Shown: one piece after another, positions 7,232 through 11,427 of the stretch
Numbering within the stretch: position 1 is the stretch's first letter
Layout of the letters: every line of letters begins with the position of its first letter
NCBI GenBank assembly: GCA_037131065.1
Contig: JBAXRT010000100.1
Span: 1-11,427 of the forward strand
Length of the DNA: 11,427 nucleotides
Source of the DNA: JBAXRT01 sp037131065
GTDB lineage: Bacteria; Bacteroidota; Bacteroidia; Bacteroidales; FEN-979
Direction of reading: 5' to 3'
Notes under the pieces: generated by a model
What the model saw: the letters and a program-made list of their open reading frames with translations, nothing else
The model's database searches: none
Told to the model about the DNA's origin: nothing
Position numbers and translations under genes: made by a program

Positions 7232-7352
7232 TCCATCAGATTTTGCCCGATGAAATTAGCAGCTTTATAAACCCGTAAGAAATGATTTATTTTCCGTTGC
7301 CCTGACAGTAATGAACGTTACCTTTTGGCAAACCATCGTAAAATTAAAAAAT

Positions 7353-7364
7353 ATTCATATGAAT
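7353..7364. promoter_or_regulatory. Perfect 12-bp palindrome in the divergent signalling-operon/purC region
   Basis: ATTCATATGAAT is a perfect palindrome in the 222-bp noncoding stretch 7232-7453, 122 bases from the small-protein ATG and 89 bases from the purC ATG. It is a possible operator for a dimeric regulator, but AT-rich DNA yields such palindromes by chance. The rest of the stretch holds the purC -7 box and nothing else I recognise. Confidence 0.25.
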
Positions 7365-7426
7365 CATCCTTGTTTACATTAAAAGAATTGTCATTTCTTC
7401 GCCCCGGTGCCACAACATGTTTTTAC

Positions 7427-7434
7427 TAACTTTG
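7427..7434 (+). promoter_or_regulatory. purC: -7 promoter box upstream of purC
   Basis: TAACTTTG matches TAnnTTTG and ends 19 bases before the purC ATG. No -33 TTG lies at the usual spacing. I see no purine riboswitch-like structure in the short leader. Confidence 0.55.
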
Positions 7435-7453
7435 TCCGACAAAAAATCCCATT

Positions 7454-8404
7454 ATGCAAAACGTTCTCCTGAAAACCAGTTTCAACTTTCCCGGGCAGAA
7501 GAGCCTTTACAAAGGGAAGGTACGCGATGTATATAATATCGATGACAAATTCCTGGTGATGATCGCCAGCGATCGGATTTCAGCTTTTGATGTGGTTCTT
7601 CCGAAGGGCATTCCTTACAAAGGACAGGTCCTTAACCAGATCGCCTCAAGGTTTCTTGATGCCACGGCCGACATCTGCCCGAACTGGAAGATCGCTTCCC
7701 CGGACCCAAATGTAACCATCGGCAGGTTCTGTAAGATCTACCCGGTGGAGATGATCATCAGAGGCTATCTTACCGGAAGTTCCTGGCGCACCTACCAGAA
7801 GGGTTCCAGGCTCATATGCGGAGTACCTATCCCCGATGGCATGAAGGAACATGAGCGCTTCCAAAGTCCGATCATCACTCCAACCACCAAAGCAACGGAA
7901 GGACACGATGAGGATATCACCGAAGCGGAGATCCTGTCACAGGGACTGATCCCGCGCGAGGAGTATGAACTTATAAAAAAATACACCCTCGCCCTTTTTA
8001 AACGGGGGACCGAGATGGCAGCCGAGAAAGGCCTGATCCTTGTCGATACGAAATATGAATTCGGCAAGGGCACCGACGGCAAGATCTACCTGTGCGACGA
8101 GATCCACACCCCGGATTCTTCAAGGTATTTCTATCTCGACGGGTACGAGGAACGCCAGTCCAAAGGGGAACAGCAGCGCCAGCTTTCGAAGGAATTTGTC
8201 AGGGAGTGGCTCATGGCCAACGGTTTTATGGGCAAAGAGGGGCAACAGGTACCCGAGATGAGCGAAGCGTGGACGAATGAGATCTCAGCACGGTACATTG
8301 AACTTTACGAAGGGATCACAGGGGAAAAGTTCATCCGGTCCGAAACCGGTGATATCCTTCAAAGGATCCAGAAGAACATCCTTGATTTTCTTGGAAAAAT
8401 CTGA
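7454..8404 (+). CDS. purC: SAICAR synthase (phosphoribosylaminoimidazole-succinocarboxamide synthase)
   Basis: Cytosolic enzyme of de novo purine synthesis that joins CAIR and aspartate using ATP to make SAICAR. The 316-residue chain carries the family's motifs in order: YKGKVRDVY at 19-27 (ATP-binding loop), ASDRISAFDVVLP at 38-50, EMIIRGYLTGSSW at 99-111, TKATEGHDEDI at 145-155, LVDTKYEFG at 196-204 and DEIHTPDSSR at 215-224. The length is close to the yeast Ade1-like form rather than the shorter (about 237-residue) E. coli form. It appears intact. It has its own -7 box and is transcribed alone here. The 3' end faces the phospholipase-like gene with a 17-base gap and no visible terminator. 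From memory, purC commonly neighbours phoH in Bacteroidota; here the signalling operon lies between them. Confidence 0.96.
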   Translation: MQNVLLKTSFNFPGQKSLYKGKVRDVYNIDDKFLVMIASDRISAFDVVLPKGIPYKGQVLNQIASRFLDATADICPNWKIASPDPNVTIGRFCKIYPVEMIIRGYLTGSSWRTYQKGSRLICGVPIPDGMKEHERFQSPIITPTTKATEGHDEDITEAEILSQGLIPREEYELIKKYTLALFKRGTEMAAEKGLILVDTKYEFGKGTDGKIYLCDEIHTPDSSRYFYLDGYEERQSKGEQQRQLSKEFVREWLMANGFMGKEGQQVPEMSEAWTNEISARYIELYEGITGEKFIRSETGDILQRIQKNILDFLGKI

Positions 8405-8421
8405 AAGGGACTAAGGATCTG

Positions 8422-9537
8422 CTATTTCATGACTACCACTTTCCTTGTGGAAGTCCAGTCATCGGATTTCAGCACGCAGTAGTAAATTCCGTCGGGCATC
8501 TCACTGGCGTCCCACCTTATTTCAGTATATCCCTCCTTCATGTTTTCATTGAGCAGGGTTGCTTTCAGGTTGCCAATGGCATCATAGATCCTTAGGGAGA
8601 CAAAGGTATTATTGCGTGCGACCTCAATGGGGATAAGGGTTGAATTCACGACCGGGTTGGGGTAGTTCTGCATCAGACGTGTACTGTTGAGACCGGCAGT
8701 TTCTTCAATGGCATTCGGATAGAATACCGGACTCCCGGCCTGGACCCAGGCAGTATAAATTAGGTCTGCAAGGGACCTGGTTGAATTGTGAAACAAGCCG
8801 ATGGTGTAATTCCCGCATTTTGACCACAGCGCCTGGTAATAGGCATCTGAAGTGTAATTCCCGGCAGTGGCCTGGGCCAGGGAGTCGGCGTACATGATGC
8901 TGTCGACCAACTTGTAGTTCTGGTAAATGTATGTAAAAACATAGTTCCGTACATCCCCGATGAACTGAACAGAGTCAACCGGGCAGACGAGCAGCGACTC
9001 ATAACGGCTGACAATCTTGGACTCAAATCGTGAATGGATCCCATCGTTACCGGTGTACTGTCCGTCATAATTCCTTGTTATATGCAGCGGCTGATTTCCG
9101 TCTGCGACATAATGGCCCAGATCGGCAGCAAACAGTGCTGACTTGATCCAGTCTCCGCGTTCAAAGCAGGCTTTCAGAGAGTCGTAGGTCTTAATCGTAG
9201 CCCATGGCAAAATCCCCTGGTTGAGGACCCAGTTTCCCCCATGCTCCAGGACAAGTGAATCATAGGACTGGGAAATTTTGCCCGTTGCAACGAACTCCGG
9301 GTAATTATCGATATCTATATAGTGGCGCCAGGATTCATTGGGATCGGTCTGTTTCCGGTTGTCGGCCTCAGAGGCGAAGAGAACAATCGTGTTGGTCCAG
9401 CCGGGATTAAGGAATGCCATCTTGCCGGGAAAATTGGCAGCAGTATTCTGGTTAATCTTTCTGTGTCCTTTATACCCCCAGCCCGACAGGATCAGACAAA
9501 CGGCGGAGAAGAGGATGATGACCAGGTTTTTTTTCAT
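8422..9537 (-). CDS. Secreted zinc-dependent phospholipase C-like protein with T9SS sorting domain
   Basis: A 371-residue exported protein. The signal peptide is about residues 1-19, with cleavage predicted before W20, since the mature N-terminal Trp is a zinc ligand in this superfamily (phospholipase C / S1-P1 nuclease). All nine ligand positions can be assigned: W20, H25 (GYKGH), D59, H72 (WRHYIDID), H142 and D146 (DLGHYVADG), H152 (QPLH), H168 and E172 (GIHSRFE). The H-x3-D-x5-H spacing and the final Glu match Bacillus cereus phospholipase C; S1/P1 nucleases have Asp there. Residues about 285-371 are a type A T9SS C-terminal sorting domain (NYPNP at 291, LRIYDAIG at 315, GIYYCVL at 350, KVVVMK at the end). 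It would be exported to the cell surface or medium; substrate unproven. It follows the SirB1-like gene by 3 bases. Confidence 0.88.
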   Translation of the reverse strand: MKKNLVIILFSAVCLILSGWGYKGHRKINQNTAANFPGKMAFLNPGWTNTIVLFASEADNRKQTDPNESWRHYIDIDNYPEFVATGKISQSYDSLVLEHGGNWVLNQGILPWATIKTYDSLKACFERGDWIKSALFAADLGHYVADGNQPLHITRNYDGQYTGNDGIHSRFESKIVSRYESLLVCPVDSVQFIGDVRNYVFTYIYQNYKLVDSIMYADSLAQATAGNYTSDAYYQALWSKCGNYTIGLFHNSTRSLADLIYTAWVQAGSPVFYPNAIEETAGLNSTRLMQNYPNPVVNSTLIPIEVARNNTFVSLRIYDAIGNLKATLLNENMKEGYTEIRWDASEMPDGIYYCVLKSDDWTSTRKVVVMK

Positions 9538-9540
9538 GCG

Positions 9541-10416
9541 TTAGTTTCCTTCCAGTATTTTAAGAAATTGATCAAGCGGGGCCGTCTTCTCAGGCTTGCC
9601 GATTCTTTTGTATCCGTGTTTGAGATTCTTCAGCAGGCGTTGGATTATCTCGGTATTGGAGCAGGGCGAAAAATAGGCGGCATCCGGTTTTATTTTGAGT
9701 TGCCGGATGAAGAGGTCGATCTCCCTCCTGGTGAAGACGGCGCCTTCGTTGAACGGGTTGATGTAGAAAAGAACATCATCGGCGCCGGGATTCGGAATCC
9801 CGTTATCCGTCAGATAGGCCAGGATAAAGTGCTGTGGCAGGTTCACGCCAAAAACCGGCAGGTTAAGTTTCTGAGCCAGGACCAGGTAAAGGATACCGAG
9901 AGAGATCGGGCTCCCCTTCCTGCTCTCCATAAGGACGTTAAGGTGCGATTGGTCAGGGTCCGACGGATCTGTTTTGTTCCCTTCAAAATGGTGCATCTCA
10001 AAAAGGATGTGGTTGATCACCTTGATATTTTCGAGGGCAGTCAGGTTATCGTTGAGTTCAAGCCAGATATCCATTTTCATCTGCTCGATCCTGATGGTGA
10101 GGGCTGCTTCGTCAAGTGCCGGGTACCCTGTCCTGCTGACAAGGATGAAGCCCTTCAGCAGGTCGGAAGAGCCGAACCTTTTCCAGTCGGTGAAATCGTG
10201 GTTTGCCTGTTCCATCCTGATTGTCTGGAGAATGTCTGTAAGCCTCTCCTGAACCAGTATATCAAATGTATTCTCCCAGCTCTTCTCAAGCGGGGCGATG
10301 GCCTGAGGCCCGAATGAGCAGATCTTCTCACGGATAAGGGTGAAGGTCCTTTCATCCGGCTCGTCCAGCATCTTGATGAGGGCCCGGAGGGTTGTATTTT
10401 CTGGCTGGTCAGTCAC
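9541..10416 (-). CDS. SirB1/Transglut_core2-like protein
   Basis: A soluble protein of about 291 residues from the preferred GTG start, related to the SirB1 (Transglut_core2) family, whose biochemical role is not well defined. The diagnostic stretch is HLNVLMESRKGSPISLGILY at about 158-177, then LPVFGVNLPQHFILAY at about 186-201, with a helical N-terminal half. The cysteine of true transglutaminases is not visible at the expected place (SPISL), while the His in PQHF is kept, so peptidase or transglutaminase activity is unlikely. Start choice: the longest frame begins with TTG at 10437, a 29-base overlap with udp. GTG at 10416 gives an 8-base overlap (GTGACTGA) and is preferred; the first ATG, at 10371, would trim a little more. 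It lies between udp and the phospholipase-like gene with no gap for a promoter, so the three are probably one operon. Confidence 0.82.
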   Translation of the reverse strand: MTDQPENTTLRALIKMLDEPDERTFTLIREKICSFGPQAIAPLEKSWENTFDILVQERLTDILQTIRMEQANHDFTDWKRFGSSDLLKGFILVSRTGYPALDEAALTIRIEQMKMDIWLELNDNLTALENIKVINHILFEMHHFEGNKTDPSDPDQSHLNVLMESRKGSPISLGILYLVLAQKLNLPVFGVNLPQHFILAYLTDNGIPNPGADDVLFYINPFNEGAVFTRREIDLFIRQLKIKPDAAYFSPCSNTEIIQRLLKNLKHGYKRIGKPEKTAPLDQFLKILEGN

Positions 10417-11284
10417 TGGTGAGTTTTTCGAGAACAAGGTTAATGAGCCTTGTTATCAGTTCCTTATGATCTGCATGATACTCACCGGTCGCCCTGTTTG
10501 CGATCAGCGCACAGATGGTCACCATATTATGGCCCATCAGTGCACCGAGTCCATAGAGGGCCGAAGTTTCCATTTCAAAATTCACGATCCTGAGGTCGTC
10601 GTGCCGGAAACCCTGCAGTTTCCTTATCATTTCGGGATCGGTAAGATCGAGTTCGAGGCGCCTTCCCTGCGGACCGTAAAAGCCCGGAGCAGTAACTGTG
10701 ATCCCCGAAACGACCTCTCCTTTGAATTTGGCGATCATCCTTGATGAACCATTGACAAAATAGGGTCTTGACAACCCGGGATGCCAGTCGACCTGCTTCC
10801 CGAATGCCTCAGTCAGCTCTTTGTTGATCACCGAATCCATCCCTTTATAAAAATAGAGCAGGTTATCCAGTCCCATCGCATGGGTCGAAAGACCGAAAGT
10901 ATTAACGGGAACATCAGGCTGTATCGATCCGGAGGTGCCTATCCTGACGATATCGAGCGATTTCCTTACAGGATGCGGGAGCCTTGTCGTCAGGTCAAAA
11001 TTGGCAAGGGCATCCAGTTCGTGCATCACGATGTCGATGTTGTCGGGACCGATACCGGTTGAAAGCGCAGTGATCCGTTTCCCCCTGAAATAACCGGTGC
11101 TCGAGATAAACTCCCTGTTTGAAGCGTGATGTTCCACACCGGTAAAGCGGGTGGTGATCTCCTGAACGCGGTTTGGATCCCCCACAACGATCACAGTATC
11201 GGAGAGGTCCGAAGGTTTCATGCACAAGTGGTAAACACTTCCGTCGTCGTTGACTATCAGGTCGGGCTCGGCAAGTCTGGTCAT
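10409..11284 (-). CDS. udp: Uridine phosphorylase
   Basis: Cytosolic nucleoside phosphorylase that splits uridine with phosphate into uracil and ribose 1-phosphate, for pyrimidine salvage. The 291-residue protein shows PNP/UDP-phosphorylase motifs: VVGDPNRV at 33-40, ALSTGIGPDN at 73-82, VRIGTSGSI at 113-121 (phosphate site) and NFEMETSALYGLG at 235-247 (ribose site). FYGPQGR at 202-208 aligns with FYPGQER of E. coli Udp, keeping the uracil-recognising Gln and Arg (Q206, R208). That favours uridine over purine nucleosides. The frame can be extended to a TTG at 11302, but that codon lies inside the -7 box; the ATG at 11284 is therefore used. First gene of a three-gene unit with the SirB1-like and phospholipase-like genes. 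Confidence 0.9.
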   Translation of the reverse strand: MTRLAEPDLIVNDDGSVYHLCMKPSDLSDTVIVVGDPNRVQEITTRFTGVEHHASNREFISSTGYFRGKRITALSTGIGPDNIDIVMHELDALANFDLTTRLPHPVRKSLDIVRIGTSGSIQPDVPVNTFGLSTHAMGLDNLLYFYKGMDSVINKELTEAFGKQVDWHPGLSRPYFVNGSSRMIAKFKGEVVSGITVTAPGFYGPQGRRLELDLTDPEMIRKLQGFRHDDLRIVNFEMETSALYGLGALMGHNMVTICALIANRATGEYHADHKELITRLINLVLEKLTSD

Positions 11285-11299
11285 AACAAAGTCTTTGTG

Positions 11300-11307
11300 C
11301 AAAAGTA
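11300..11307 (-). promoter_or_regulatory. udp: -7 promoter box upstream of udp
   Basis: Minus strand reads TACTTTTG, an exact TAnnTTTG match, ending 15 bases before the ATG at 11284. It argues against the upstream TTG start, because transcription would begin downstream of that codon. Confidence 0.55.
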
Positions 11308-11324
11308 CTAAAAAGCACGGGTTG

Positions 11325-11352
11325 AAATCGTAAATCTGAAATCTCTGAATCT
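11325..11352 (+). repeat. Tandem degenerate AAATCnn heptamers between udp and cinA
   Basis: Reads AAATCGT, AAATCTG, AAATCTC, then a weaker TGAATCT, in the divergent gap of udp and cinA. Same heptamer pattern and period as at 790-810. It lies between the two opposing -7 boxes without overlapping either. Confidence 0.45.
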
Positions 11353-11363
11353 AAAATTGAAGT

Positions 11364-11371
11364 TATCTTTG
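11364..11371 (+). promoter_or_regulatory. cinA: -7 promoter box immediately upstream of cinA
   Basis: TATCTTTG matches TAnnTTTG and ends only 4 bases before the cinA ATG. With a start site about 5-7 bases past the box, the transcript would begin at or next to the ATG, that is, leaderless. A chance match cannot be excluded. Confidence 0.4.
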
Positions 11372-11375
11372 TCTC

Positions 11376-11427
11376 ATGAATGTAGAGATAATCAACATCG
11401 GCGACGAGCTGCTTATCGGTCAGGTGA
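11376..11427 (+). CDS. cinA: CinA family protein, 5' fragment (cut by window end)
   Basis: Only the first 17 codons are inside the window: MNVEIINIGDELLIGQV. This matches the conserved N-terminus of CinA (the IGDELL-x-G-x motif of the MoCF-like domain), a cytosolic protein that in studied cases carries ADP-ribose pyrophosphatase and often nicotinamide-nucleotide amidase activities. The start is well fixed, because an in-frame TGA lies at 11358-11360 with no other start codon between. Whether the C-terminal amidase domain is present cannot be seen. It is divergent from udp. Confidence 0.85.
   Translation, partial: MNVEIINIGDELLIGQV

Noticed and set aside
7300..7330. LytTR-type paired repeats near AACGTT
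   Set aside because: Only one AACGTT core is seen, without a properly spaced direct repeat, so no LytTR site is called.
7338..7345. Near -7 box (TAATTTTA) on the minus strand for the signalling operon
   Set aside because: The final G of TAnnTTTG is missing and it lies over 100 bases from the first ATG; too weak to call.
9322..10317. Open frame of 331 codons on the plus strand
   Set aside because: Antisense to the phospholipase-like and SirB1-like genes, which have clear motifs; the translation resembles no family.
11285..11302. Extended udp start at TTG
   Set aside because: The TTG overlaps the -7 box and would lie upstream of the expected transcript start; the ATG at 11284 is better.

Overview
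The window looks like chromosomal DNA of a member of the Bacteroidota. Four things point there: a GldF-type gliding/type IX secretion ABC permease, a secreted enzyme with a C-terminal type IX secretion (T9SS) sorting domain, a periplasmic-propeller/Y_Y_Y histidine kinase paired with a LytTR regulator, and six TAnnTTTG boxes (the phylum's -7 promoter element) in front of transcription units. The base composition is moderate in GC and I cannot name a genus. I saw no tRNA, rRNA, CRISPR array, insertion sequence or phage gene.

Layout. (1) 1-730, minus: gldF, complete at its 5' end and probably missing only its stop codon. (2) 813-2061, minus: a two-gene unit, a SAM hydroxide adenosyltransferase-like (DUF62) gene followed by overlapping mgsA (methylglyoxal synthase). 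(3) 2104-3063, plus: phoH, divergent from the DUF62 gene across a 42-bp region in which two oppositely oriented -7 boxes form a near-perfect inverted repeat. (4) 3080-7231, minus: a tightly packed three-gene signalling unit, transcribed as a small GIY-YIG-like protein, then a LytTR response regulator, then a 1015-residue sensor kinase. (5) 7454-8404, plus: purC. (6) 8422-11284, minus: a unit of udp (uridine phosphorylase), a SirB1/transglutaminase-like protein, and a secreted zinc-dependent phospholipase C-like protein with a T9SS tail. (7) 11376-end, plus: the start of cinA, divergent from udp.

How the genes fit together. Most are core metabolism or housekeeping: purine synthesis (purC), uridine salvage (udp), methylglyoxal shunt (mgsA), RNA-linked ATPase (phoH), nucleotide/competence protein (cinA). 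The accessory element is the signalling module at 3080-7231, which sits between phoH and purC. The kinase would sense a periplasmic ligand and phosphorylate the LytTR regulator encoded just before it; the regulator's targets cannot be read from the sequence.

Best leads. The DUF62 protein appears to lack all three residues of the family's Asp-Arg-His hydrolytic triad while keeping the SAM-fold motifs. The small first protein of the signalling operon resembles a GIY-YIG domain lacking its catalytic Arg. The six -7 boxes form a coherent promoter set, one of them so close to cinA that the mRNA may be leaderless. Two intergenic regions at opposite ends of the window carry the same degenerate AAATCnn heptamer repeat. 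I did not find a convincing wholly new multi-gene system.
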